From assembly GCA_025358205.1 (NCBI GenBank), contig JANYKG010000003.1, positions 1-36,006 on the forward strand: a stretch of DNA of 36,006 nt, in the 5' to 3' direction. Shown here piece by piece: positions 1 through 7,474 of this stretch. The position numbers and the translations under genes are program-made. How positions within the stretch are numbered: the first letter of the stretch is position 1; each line of letters starts with the position of its first letter. Under the pieces are notes generated by a model that was not told where the DNA came from, did no database searches, and worked only from the letters and a program-made list of their open reading frames with translations. This DNA is from Armatimonadota bacterium (GTDB taxonomy: Bacteria > Armatimonadota > UBA5829 > DTJY01).

Positions 1-39
1 CCCGAGATGATGGAGAAGATCGGCAGCTCGCTCGAATAG
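1..39 (+). CDS. 3' end of an unidentified gene
   Basis: An open frame enters from the left edge and ends in PEMMEKIGSSLE followed by TAG. It is too short to identify. I read it as coding because the following 100 bases look intergenic and contain a hairpin, and the next plus-strand start has a good ribosome binding site. It could also be chance. Confidence 0.3.
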   Translation, partial: PEMMEKIGSSLE

Positions 40-74
40 GCTGTGAGCGCGAAGAGCCGGTGCGTCCGACATCT

Positions 75-977
75 TCACGGCTCAACTAACTCTCCATGCA
101 AATGTCTTGCATGGACATGCTCTGTCAAAAGGAGAACTCCGATGAAGTCTTTGCTACTTGGTTCCGTCATCGCGGCCAGCGTGTTTGGCATGTCGTTTCG
201 GAACCCGGCAAGTTTTATTTTGTCTTTCATGCCCAGTTCCTCAATCTGCTCCATGAACTTCGGCGGCACTCCGTCCGGTGTGGGTTTGTCTCCCACTATC
301 ACAAACCGTACATCCGGACGCTGAGCGGCAATCTTTGCCGTTGCCTCCACAAAATAGGACAGACCTTTGCGCGCGATGAAGGCCGCAGCAGCGCCGACGA
401 GCGGAACGTTTTCATCCACACCAATCTCTCGTCGAAATGCCGACTGGTCGGCGGCTTTTGGGTCGAACTCGCGAAGGTCTATTCCGGTTGGAATGGAGAC
501 CACCCTTTCCGGCGGCAGACCGGTGCGCTCTATGACATACTCTCGTATCGCCTCACCCGAAGTAGTGATCATGTCAGAGAGCCTGCAGTAGAGGAGTCTG
601 CTCTCGAAAGATTTCTTGATATTTGAATGGTTGTGTCTTGTCCTTACAGTCATGATGGATCCGGCAAGTTTGGCTGCGATCAGACCGGTCCAAGCATCTC
701 GTGAGCTGTGCGCATTCACGATATGCGGGCTAAACTCCTGCATGAACACTCTCAATGCTTTTATGCCTGCGATATCAAACGCGCCTGCCATACCGGTGGT
801 GAATGTGTTTACACCCCACTCATGCGCCCGCTCTGCTATTTTGGTGTTCGGCTGGCAGGCAAGAGTCACGGAGTGGCCGCGGTTTATCATCCCGCGGGCC
901 TCTGAAAGAATACGCATCTGCTGCCCGCCCCATCCGGTAGCCGCTTCCATATGCAGGATTCGCCACTGACTGTTCAA
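75..977 (-). CDS. GT4 glycosyltransferase, C-terminus lost
   Basis: This is a family 4 (GT-B fold) glycosyltransferase, probably adding a sugar to LPS core or another surface glycan. The N-terminal Rossmann half is intact (ILHMEAATGWGGQQ, NAHSSRDAWTG), as is the start of the C-terminal half (SIPTGIDLREFDP, FVIVGDKP, GFRNDMPNTLAAM). After that last motif the family normally continues with the sugar-nucleotide binding segment (an EGLPxxLLEAMA-like block) and about 100 more residues. Here the frame instead runs into unrelated sequence at about 165-180 and stops at 75. I chose the TTG at 977 because GAGGTGA sits 5 nt upstream; an ATG at 1016 would overlap the upstream gene. The protein as encoded is about 300 residues and very likely non-functional, or the junction is an assembly artefact. 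Confidence 0.75.
   Translation of the reverse strand: MNSQWRILHMEAATGWGGQQMRILSEARGMINRGHSVTLACQPNTKIAERAHEWGVNTFTTGMAGAFDIAGIKALRVFMQEFSPHIVNAHSSRDAWTGLIAAKLAGSIMTVRTRHNHSNIKKSFESRLLYCRLSDMITTSGEAIREYVIERTGLPPERVVSIPTGIDLREFDPKAADQSAFRREIGVDENVPLVGAAAAFIARKGLSYFVEATAKIAAQRPDVRFVIVGDKPTPDGVPPKFMEQIEELGMKDKIKLAGFRNDMPNTLAAMTEPSSKDFIGVLLLTEHVHARHLHGELVEP
93..115. repeat. perfect 9-bp hairpin in the gap
   Basis: TCCATGCAA and TTGCATGGA are perfect inverted arms around a 5-nt loop. The hairpin lies between the end of the left-edge reading frame and the start of the truncated secreted-protein gene. No T-run follows, so it could be an operator or a weak terminator; the sequence does not decide. 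Confidence 0.45.
142..186 (+). pseudogene. 5' fragment of a secreted-protein gene
   Basis: A strong ribosome binding site (AAGGAG, 7 nt upstream) precedes ATG, and the first codons read MKSLLLGSVIAASVFG, a typical signal-peptide start with a basic residue and a hydrophobic core. From roughly codon 11-16 onwards the plus strand is simply the reverse complement of a glycosyltransferase coding region, so the rest of this gene is missing. The frame stays open to 324 but that part is antisense. This is one side of a junction between two unrelated sequences, natural or from assembly. Confidence 0.5.
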
Positions 978-1012
978 TTGGTCACCTCTTCCGCAGCACG
1001 GTGTATCACGAC

Positions 1013-2242
1013 TCACAGTCTGTTCATGAAGGCTATCATATTTTCGGCGCGCTTATCCCAGGTTCGTTCTCGCACATCCAACGCTGCTTGTTCCGCCAAT
1101 TTCTGCGCCAGAACCGGATTCTCCTGGAGCCGTCTGATTCCATCAGCCAGCGCCTCGGGATCTTCGGCCGCAGTCAGCAGGGCATTGTGTCCATCCGTCA
1201 GTATTTCGCGTATGGACGGCAGATCGGAGGCGATTATAGGGCGCCCGGAGGCCATGTACTCGAATATTTTCAGGGGAGAGGTGAAGTAATCTGATATCTG
1301 CGAATGACGCAACGGCAACACAAAGGCATCGGCATCTTGCAGGTAGTCAAATCGCCTTGCCGGCTCTATGTATCCATCGAATATGACCGTGTCTGAGACA
1401 CCCATCTGTTCAGCGATCAATCTGTGGCGCGCCACTGCTTCGTCTGTGCCGCCAACAATTCTGAACACGGCATTGGAGAGGTGTTTCATCGCCGCAATCA
1501 TCACGTCTACGCCCTTCCAGTGATGCAGGCTGCCCAGATAGAGTATCACGAATCGCTTATCCGCTATTTGTACAGATTTTCGCTCATTGTTTGGCTCTAA
1601 CTGCGTGGAGTCTATGGCGCTAGGGGCTATCAACACATCCGCCTTGATATGGTAAGTCTCCCTCAGCATGTCGGCCAGGCGATTGGTGAGGCAGATGATT
1701 CCGTCCACATTCGTGCAGACATATCGTTCCAGGTCGGTCAGCTTGCGGGTCTTACGATTCTGCACGGTTCCGCTTCGCTCCAGATTATCGCGGAACGTGA
1801 TGGCAAATACCTCATGCGCCTCATACACTATTGGAGGGAGGTTCAGTACGCGTTTAGCTTTCAAGAGGAACCTGGCCAGCTTCAAGTTGCGCACCAGTAT
1901 CACATCAGCTTGACCTTCGCGGGCTTTGGTTGAGATGATTCGGAGCAGGCAAGCCCAGTGATGCAGACGGTTCGTGTGTACTCTCACATTGCCGATTCCC
2001 CAATGGAAGCGCGGTGTCAATAGGAGTCGAAGGTTCTTCGGGATTTCAATTCCGTAGTACCGAAGTACACACTCAGATGGTGACATGCTGCGCATGCCGG
2101 GCTGGTTCATATACTCCCCGCTTCCGCTTGCTATCAGGCAGACATCCGCCTGACGTGCCAACGCGGCGCAGTTCTGCAAAACCTGCAACGCCGGAGCGGA
2201 TCTGGATATTAGCGAGTCGGAATAAGCGTATATGATCTTCAT
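1013..2242 (-). CDS. GT4 family glycosyltransferase
   Basis: A 409-residue GT-B glycosyltransferase, cytoplasmic or membrane-associated, predicted to transfer a sugar from a nucleotide donor onto LPS or another cell-surface acceptor. Visible motifs are ILYLGSLHHWKGVDV at the start of the C-terminal domain and SPLKIFEYMASGRPIIASD, which contains the nucleotide-sugar binding acidic residue of the GT1/GT4 superfamily. The frame is open up to 2443, but the upstream heptosyltransferase-like gene ends at 2341. I therefore chose the ATG at 2242 (MKIIYAYSD), which aligns with usual family starts even though its purine-rich GGGAGGGG lies rather far upstream. It is the second to last gene of the LPS run. 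Donor and acceptor cannot be read from sequence. Confidence 0.85.
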   Translation of the reverse strand: MKIIYAYSDSLISRSAPALQVLQNCAALARQADVCLIASGSGEYMNQPGMRSMSPSECVLRYYGIEIPKNLRLLLTPRFHWGIGNVRVHTNRLHHWACLLRIISTKAREGQADVILVRNLKLARFLLKAKRVLNLPPIVYEAHEVFAITFRDNLERSGTVQNRKTRKLTDLERYVCTNVDGIICLTNRLADMLRETYHIKADVLIAPSAIDSTQLEPNNERKSVQIADKRFVILYLGSLHHWKGVDVMIAAMKHLSNAVFRIVGGTDEAVARHRLIAEQMGVSDTVIFDGYIEPARRFDYLQDADAFVLPLRHSQISDYFTSPLKIFEYMASGRPIIASDLPSIREILTDGHNALLTAAEDPEALADGIRRLQENPVLAQKLAEQAALDVRERTWDKRAENMIAFMNRL

Positions 2243-2340
2243 TTTGGAAAAATGCAACCCCTCCCGGCGCACAATGGAGAATTCAACACATGGCGCCATT
2301 ATTCCTATGCGCTTTGGGGTGTGATGGCGAAGATACTGGG

Positions 2341-3336
2341 CTAGGATATCAAGGCATGCACTGCGGCGAAAACCGATTCCGGGGACATTTGCTCCATGCA
2401 TTCGCGTTCGGTAGGGCATGTGGTCTGCAGGCAAGGGCTGCATTGCGTACCCACGCGGACTATCCTAAAGATTCCGCCCTGAGGGCCGGTTTTATCGGAG
2501 TCGGTCGGTCCGTACAGACCAACCACGGGCGTCTGCATCGCGGCGGCCAGGTGCAGCACACCGGAATCTACGCCCACAAACACCGTCGCCCGTTCCAGCA
2601 GCGCGGCCAGTATGGGCAGCGAAGTGCGTCCGTTCAGGTCAATTGCGTTTTTCGTTCGGCTGGATATCCCGCACCCGACGGAGATGCCTACGACCAGTGA
2701 CTTACCGCCTGTTTCCTCGGCAAACTTGTCTGCCACGGTCGCGAATCCATCGTCCGTCCAGCGTTTCACTTCTCGTCGGTCGGATGTGCCTGGCGACAGA
2801 ACCGCAAACGGCTCATCCTGCCCTATGCCTTCCGACTTGAGTATTTCGGTTGCCATCTCGCGTTCGGCAGCTCCGGGGTGAATCAGGCCGGCATAATCGC
2901 ATTTGACTATCGGACATCCCACTACTTCCACCAGTTTGAGGTTGCTCTGGATGCAGGGCGGACGGGATCTGGGTACGAGGTGGGTGGCGAACATTCCTGA
3001 GACTTTTCCGTCAAAACCGACTCTGGTTTTCGCACCGCTTAGGCCCGCCAGGACTGACATGCCGAATGAGGTGGAGAATACTATGGCCATGTCGGGTTTC
3101 TCGTGCCGGAGCGCCGCCGCCAATTCAAAACCGGTGCCGATGGGTCTCCGCCGTCGCTCGATCACCCTGTCTACCAGGCCAGACATGCGGATGAGATCCC
3201 TTAGGTGTGGTCTGGCGATGCTGATGATCTCCGCTTCCGGAAAGTGCGATTTCAGATTGTGTATCGCGGGAAGTGAGAACAGCAGATCGCCTACCTGGTT
3301 TAGATGGAAACAGGCTATGCGCCTAGGTTGATCCAA
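2341..3336 (-). CDS. GT9 heptosyltransferase-like (WaaF-type)
   Basis: A 331-residue glycosyltransferase family 9 protein of the ADP-heptose:LPS heptosyltransferase type, which builds the inner core on Kdo-lipid A at the cytoplasmic face. The N-terminus MDQPRRIACFHLNQVGDLL carries the family's N/SxxGD nucleotide-site pattern. Later come SPGTSDRREVKRW, the VGVDSGVLHLAAAMQTPVVGLYG donor-binding block, and a cysteine-rich tail (CSPCLQTTCPTERECM) typical of many GT9 proteins. It sits 17 nt after another GT9 gene, and the pair resembles a WaaC/WaaF inner-core set. Whether the sugar is really heptose is inferred, since no ADP-heptose synthesis gene is in the window. Confidence 0.85.
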   Translation of the reverse strand: MDQPRRIACFHLNQVGDLLFSLPAIHNLKSHFPEAEIISIARPHLRDLIRMSGLVDRVIERRRRPIGTGFELAAALRHEKPDMAIVFSTSFGMSVLAGLSGAKTRVGFDGKVSGMFATHLVPRSRPPCIQSNLKLVEVVGCPIVKCDYAGLIHPGAAEREMATEILKSEGIGQDEPFAVLSPGTSDRREVKRWTDDGFATVADKFAEETGGKSLVVGISVGCGISSRTKNAIDLNGRTSLPILAALLERATVFVGVDSGVLHLAAAMQTPVVGLYGPTDSDKTGPQGGIFRIVRVGTQCSPCLQTTCPTERECMEQMSPESVFAAVHALIS

Positions 3337-3353
3337 AGGTGGTTAACCCCGTG

Positions 3354-4406
3354 TTACTCTGCTGCCGATTCCGCTGCCAGCCATGCGCCGGATTCTGACA
3401 ACACATCATCTGGTGTAATGTCGCACATGCAATCGAAGCGCTTGCAGGTCGGACGCCTGAAACAAGGCATGCACGGTAGATTCTTAGCCACAATGGACAA
3501 AGTATCCTTCTTCCCCAGATAGTTCCATAGGGTCGGACCAAAAAGTCCTATCAACGGCCTGTTCAATGCGTTGGCGATGTGGAACAGCCCGGTGTCCACA
3601 GAGATTACAAGGTCACTCTGTTCAAGCACCGCTGCCGCCTGTTTGATCGTTGTCTTGCCTGCCGCGATTGTCGGATGTGTGTGCATTAAGGTCATGATCC
3701 GAGCAATCATGCCTGCATCAGCAGGCGAACCCATGAATATGGTTTGAGCGTTGTGTTCCTGCGCGAGCCTGTCTGCCAGACTAGCCCATCCTTCTTCTGT
3801 CCAGTGTTTTTGCGGCCAGGTGGTGGCCGGGCACAGTGCCACTGTCTTGCGACCGTCCCGGGTGATTAACTCGTGTGCAAGTTCGCGGTCTGCCTGTGTC
3901 AGCGGCATGTGCATTTCCAGCGCACCGGGCTTTACGCCCAACTGCTCCAGCATGTCGCTGTAGAGTTGTATGCCTCGCGCATCCCGGTTGGCGATGTGCA
4001 GCACCCTGTTGTAGAGTCGGCTCGCCCCTTCGCGCGCATTGTCATACCCCACACATGTTCGCGCCCCGCTGAGTCTGGCGACAAACGCGCTTTTCAACAA
4101 GCCTTGAAAGTCTATCGCTGTGTCAAATCGTTGTTGTCGCAGTTCTCGTCTCAGCCGCACAATGGAGGCTAGAGATCCAGCCGCCTTACCGATACGCCCG
4201 CTGGTCGAGTGTTGCCACACGATGACTTCATCCAAATATGGGTTGCCTGTCAGCACATCCTTTGATTTCGATTCTACGACCCACGCTATGTAAGCGTCGG
4301 GAAACGCCGTGCGCAGAGCTTGTGCGACCGGTGTGGTCATCATTACATCACCGATGGCGCTGAGGCGTACTATGAGTATTCTCTTGCACTCGCCGGGTAT
4401 CAGCAT
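3354..4406 (-). CDS. GT9 heptosyltransferase-like (WaaC-type)
   Basis: A 350-residue glycosyltransferase family 9 protein. It begins MLIPGECKRILIVRLSAIGD, the classic heptosyltransferase start, followed by DFQGLLKSAFVARLSGA, which resembles the WaaC acceptor-side segment. Further on are LCPATTWPQKHW and SVDTGLFHIANALNRPLIGLFGPT for the ADP-sugar site, and a CMPCFRRPTCKRFDCMC cysteine cluster near the end. It overlaps the end of lpxK by 7 nt, so it is probably translationally coupled to it. This fits a role right after Kdo transfer: the first core sugar on Kdo. The WaaC-like assignment is more tentative than the GT9 family call. Confidence 0.87.
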   Translation of the reverse strand: MLIPGECKRILIVRLSAIGDVMMTTPVAQALRTAFPDAYIAWVVESKSKDVLTGNPYLDEVIVWQHSTSGRIGKAAGSLASIVRLRRELRQQRFDTAIDFQGLLKSAFVARLSGARTCVGYDNAREGASRLYNRVLHIANRDARGIQLYSDMLEQLGVKPGALEMHMPLTQADRELAHELITRDGRKTVALCPATTWPQKHWTEEGWASLADRLAQEHNAQTIFMGSPADAGMIARIMTLMHTHPTIAAGKTTIKQAAAVLEQSDLVISVDTGLFHIANALNRPLIGLFGPTLWNYLGKKDTLSIVAKNLPCMPCFRRPTCKRFDCMCDITPDDVLSESGAWLAAESAAE

Positions 4407-5512
4407 GGTTCGTCGCGGATAGCGTCCTCCAGCATGTTCCAGAATCCGGTCTCATCTGAGAGTTCCAGCCTGATTCTCAGTGAGTAAGCATCAGCAGCGA
4501 AGTCGTGTCCTTGTAGTTTCACGGCATCCTTGTCTGTGGTGATGATCATCTCGGCTCCATTGTCCACCGCGCTACGGTTGACGCACGCGATATCCTCCGC
4601 CCAGTAGCAGTGATGATCGGCGAACTGCTCTCGTGCCGTCAGCGACGCGCCCAGGTCTTTGATCGAACGTTCAAATCCTGACGGATTCGCGATGGATGAC
4701 AGCGCTAGAACCTTGCGACCTCTCAGCGTACTTACGGGCAGTTCGCGTGTGCCGTCCAGTGAAACTAGTGTACACGGCATGAATTTTCCATAGAAGATTG
4801 CGGCATCAGAGTGAGTCCTGACCGTGGCCGTCATCTCATCACGGCGTTTGGAACTCCAGTCACCGGTCGCCAGCACGCAGTCCGCCCGCGCAAGCCCTGA
4901 GAGCGGTTCCCGGAGTCTGCCTGCGGGGAGCAGCCTGCCGTTGTCGAATCCTCCGTCTGAGTTGACCAGCACGATATTCAGGTCGCGGTAGAGTTCACGT
5001 ATCTGAAACCCATCGTCCAACACCAGCACATTCGCGTTCATATCCTGGATCGCGGCGGCGCCACTCAATCGGCGGTTTTTGCACACCAGCACCGGCACGC
5101 CGGGGAGCGACTTTGCCAGCATCACCGGTTCGTCACCAGCTACCTCTGCGGTGAGCAGGACGTTACGGCTGTCCGAAACCGCCCCAAACTTGCCGTGAAG
5201 CCGACCGCCGTATCCGTAACTCAGAGCCGCCGGTCTCAGTCCTCTATCCACCAGGCCCTTGCACACGTACTGCGTGGTGGGCGATTTCCCTGTTCCGCCG
5301 ACCGTGATATTCCCAATGCTTATAACCGGCACGGACAACCGCCACTGTTTGCGCAACCCCAAGTCATGAGGCAGCACGCAGGCCTTTTGTCCGACCCAGT
5401 GTACACCGGAGAGCGCATTCAGCCCCGATCTGGCCAGCGTGGCGCGCATGTCCTTCCGGTCACTGTAGATAGCCCATTCCAGAAATTTTACGACGCGGCG
5501 GTTTGGAGCCAT
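4400..5512 (-). CDS. lpxK: tetraacyldisaccharide 4'-kinase LpxK
   Basis: LpxK phosphorylates the 4' position of the lipid A disaccharide at the inner membrane, giving lipid IVA. The 370-residue protein has the P-loop GNITVGGTGKSPTT (residues 67-80; Ser replaces the usual Thr after the Lys), GDEP at 126-129 and VLVLDDGFQ at 162-170, all diagnostic of the family. An amphipathic N-terminal segment precedes the P-loop, as usual. The start codon directly follows the waaA stop codon (TAGATG), and the gene overlaps the next glycosyltransferase. Its place after waaA is consistent with one lipid A/core operon. Confidence 0.95.
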   Translation of the reverse strand: MAPNRRVVKFLEWAIYSDRKDMRATLARSGLNALSGVHWVGQKACVLPHDLGLRKQWRLSVPVISIGNITVGGTGKSPTTQYVCKGLVDRGLRPAALSYGYGGRLHGKFGAVSDSRNVLLTAEVAGDEPVMLAKSLPGVPVLVCKNRRLSGAAAIQDMNANVLVLDDGFQIRELYRDLNIVLVNSDGGFDNGRLLPAGRLREPLSGLARADCVLATGDWSSKRRDEMTATVRTHSDAAIFYGKFMPCTLVSLDGTRELPVSTLRGRKVLALSSIANPSGFERSIKDLGASLTAREQFADHHCYWAEDIACVNRSAVDNGAEMIITTDKDAVKLQGHDFAADAYSLRIRLELSDETGFWNMLEDAIRDEPC

Positions 5513-6811
5513 CTATTCCACCGCCTTCCGCATCATATGCTGCGTTATGATCTCCGCGCATCGCAGAGACGCGCCTCCATTCTCCGCCGCCAGTTGCCTA
5601 CACTTATTGTCTATAGCCTTCCTGCGCTCAGGATCGCTCAACAGCTTCGATCCCAGTGCCGATAGTTCATCCGCATCTTTGATCTCGAACCCGACGCCTG
5701 CCGATATTGCCATCTCGGCTATGTCGCGGGTCTTGAAGGTGTGAGGCCCGAAGAAGACCGGTTTTCCCTGAAGTATCGGCTGTACTATGCTGTGACCGCC
5801 CTTTGGCACCAGTGTCCCGCCCACGAAAGTGATGTCGCCGACAGCGTAGACTCTCGCCAGTTCGCCGAGTGTGTCCAATATCAGCACATCGGTATCCGGC
5901 GAGAACACTTTTTCACGCGAACGCTGGGCGCATACCATGTTCTTGCTTTCGGCCATTGCTCGTATCTCCGCGCCGCGTTCGGTTTGCCTGGGAGCGAGAA
6001 TCAAGCGCAAATCCGGCATCAAGGCGCGCATAGACTGGAAGGCGGACAGTATCGGTTCATCCTCGCCTGGGTTGGTGCTTCCTGCTACGAACACCGGTGA
6101 CTCGGCGCCAATGCCCAAGTCCGTCTTTTGCGTGAGTACGGCTTCTTCGGTAATGTGTGATCCCTCTTGGTCAAATTTCGTGTTGCCGGTGACTCGCACT
6201 GCATCCGGGTGCGCGCCCAGTGACCGAATCCTTTCCGCGTCATCCTCGGTCTGCATGCAGCAACGGTCAATGTTTGCATAAGCCCATGCGCCTAGCCACC
6301 GCCATATCGGGCCGCTGTTCATGGCCTTATCGGTTATGCGCCCGTTTGCGAGCGCCATTGGGACGCCTCTGCGCCGCGCAGTCGCGAGCAGGTTTGGCCA
6401 TATCTCGGCTTCCATCAGCACCAGTGCATCAGGCCTGATTCGGGAGAACGCGCGGTTGATGAATAGAGGGTAGTCCATGGGAAGATAGCTGACTGCATCG
6501 GCAGCCTTGGCGGACTTACGCGCTATGTCGTTACCGGTCTTGGTAATGGTGGTCAGTAGTATGAAAGCGTCCGGCATGATGCGCCTTATTTCATCCTGGA
6601 TGGTGAGCGATGCCACCACTTCGCCGACCGAAACCGCGTGTATCCACACCAGCTTCCTATCTGCCGGTCTGTTGCACAAAATGGGCATGTACCCCAGGCT
6701 CTCGCGCCAGGACTCGCGTGATTGGCGCGAGACTAGCACCCGCCAAAGGTAGTAAAGCACCCACACAGGGAAGAGCAGTACAATCACAATGTTGTAGATG
6801 ACGTTTACCAC
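5513..6811 (-). CDS. waaA: Kdo transferase WaaA (KdtA)
   Basis: A GT30 enzyme that transfers Kdo from CMP-Kdo to lipid A precursor at the inner membrane. The 432-residue protein starts with one membrane anchor (residues about 5-25), then WIHAVSVGEVVAS with the expected catalytic Glu (about residue 64). It continues with the family's LMEAEIWPNLL, VAGSTNPGEDEPIL and VGGTLVPKGGHSIVQPILQGKPVFFGPH blocks. Its length matches the family. It begins 6 nt after the DUF374 acyltransferase gene and abuts lpxK. In E. coli LpxK acts before WaaA; gene order here is the reverse, which is common. Whether it adds one Kdo or more cannot be seen. No CMP-Kdo synthesis gene is in the window. Confidence 0.95.
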   Translation of the reverse strand: MVNVIYNIVIVLLFPVWVLYYLWRVLVSRQSRESWRESLGYMPILCNRPADRKLVWIHAVSVGEVVASLTIQDEIRRIMPDAFILLTTITKTGNDIARKSAKAADAVSYLPMDYPLFINRAFSRIRPDALVLMEAEIWPNLLATARRRGVPMALANGRITDKAMNSGPIWRWLGAWAYANIDRCCMQTEDDAERIRSLGAHPDAVRVTGNTKFDQEGSHITEEAVLTQKTDLGIGAESPVFVAGSTNPGEDEPILSAFQSMRALMPDLRLILAPRQTERGAEIRAMAESKNMVCAQRSREKVFSPDTDVLILDTLGELARVYAVGDITFVGGTLVPKGGHSIVQPILQGKPVFFGPHTFKTRDIAEMAISAGVGFEIKDADELSALGSKLLSDPERRKAIDNKCRQLAAENGGASLRCAEIITQHMMRKAVE

Positions 6812-6817
6812 AGTGGA

Positions 6818-7474
6818 CTAACTGCCTTCCTTTGCCAGCGCCTGCGCCTCTGCCTGCATTTTGTCCAGGGCTTCCTTGATGATTAGTCTGGGCGACGGGT
6901 CTGCCTTGTCGTCCGGTACGTAGATGGGATCGCCGAAGACTATCGCACCACGCGCGAAAGGCATCGGCACCGCATAACTGTCCCAGGCGTTCAGGATCTT
7001 CCGTCGGCTGATGCCAACGCCAACCGGTATTACGGGACATTGTGCGCGATGCGCAAGAAACACGATGCCTTCCTGCACTTCATTCGGCGGACCCAACGGC
7101 CCGTCCGGTGTGATGGTGAGTATTCCGCCTTCCTCAAGTCGCTTGGCCGCCAGCAGCCCGGCCTTGACCGCACCGCGTCCGGTGGAACCACGGATAATCT
7201 TGAACCCGCATCGGCTGACAACATGCGTCTGAATCTCGCCGTCTATGGAGAGTGAAGTGATGGCCCAGAACCCCATGCCGCGAACAAAGAATATCGGCAG
7301 GAGGGTGCGTCCGTGCCAGACTGCCATGATGAAGCCCTTGCCTTCTTTCTGAAGAGCGCGCACTTTGTCGAATCCAATAACTTTCAAGCGGCATGTGTGG
7401 CCTATAAACTGCATCACCAGCCACGCCATGAACGCTGTTATCCTGAGTCCCGATGCACTCCTAAGCAGCTTCAT
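6818..7474 (-). CDS. DUF374 lysophospholipid/lipid A acyltransferase-like
   Basis: A 218-residue DUF374 protein, a branch of the glycerolipid acyltransferase superfamily. Visible motifs are AVWHGRTLLP (catalytic-type His 54), SLSIDGE (76-80), IRGSTGRGAVKA (94-105) and ITPDGPLGPP (121-130), with a hydrophobic N-terminal stretch. It sits exactly where lpxL/lpxM would be expected, between the lipid A exporter and waaA, overlapping the exporter stop by ATGA. I infer that it adds a secondary acyl chain to the lipid A precursor. The family context supports this but the substrate is not shown by sequence. Confidence 0.85.
   Translation of the reverse strand: MKLLRSASGLRITAFMAWLVMQFIGHTCRLKVIGFDKVRALQKEGKGFIMAVWHGRTLLPIFFVRGMGFWAITSLSIDGEIQTHVVSRCGFKIIRGSTGRGAVKAGLLAAKRLEEGGILTITPDGPLGPPNEVQEGIVFLAHRAQCPVIPVGVGISRRKILNAWDSYAVPMPFARGAIVFGDPIYVPDDKADPSPRLIIKEALDKMQAEAQALAKEGS

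Noticed and set aside
43-324. 93-residue plus-strand ORF as a whole
   Set aside because: Only the part from 142 to about 186 looks like a real gene start; the remainder is antisense to a glycosyltransferase.
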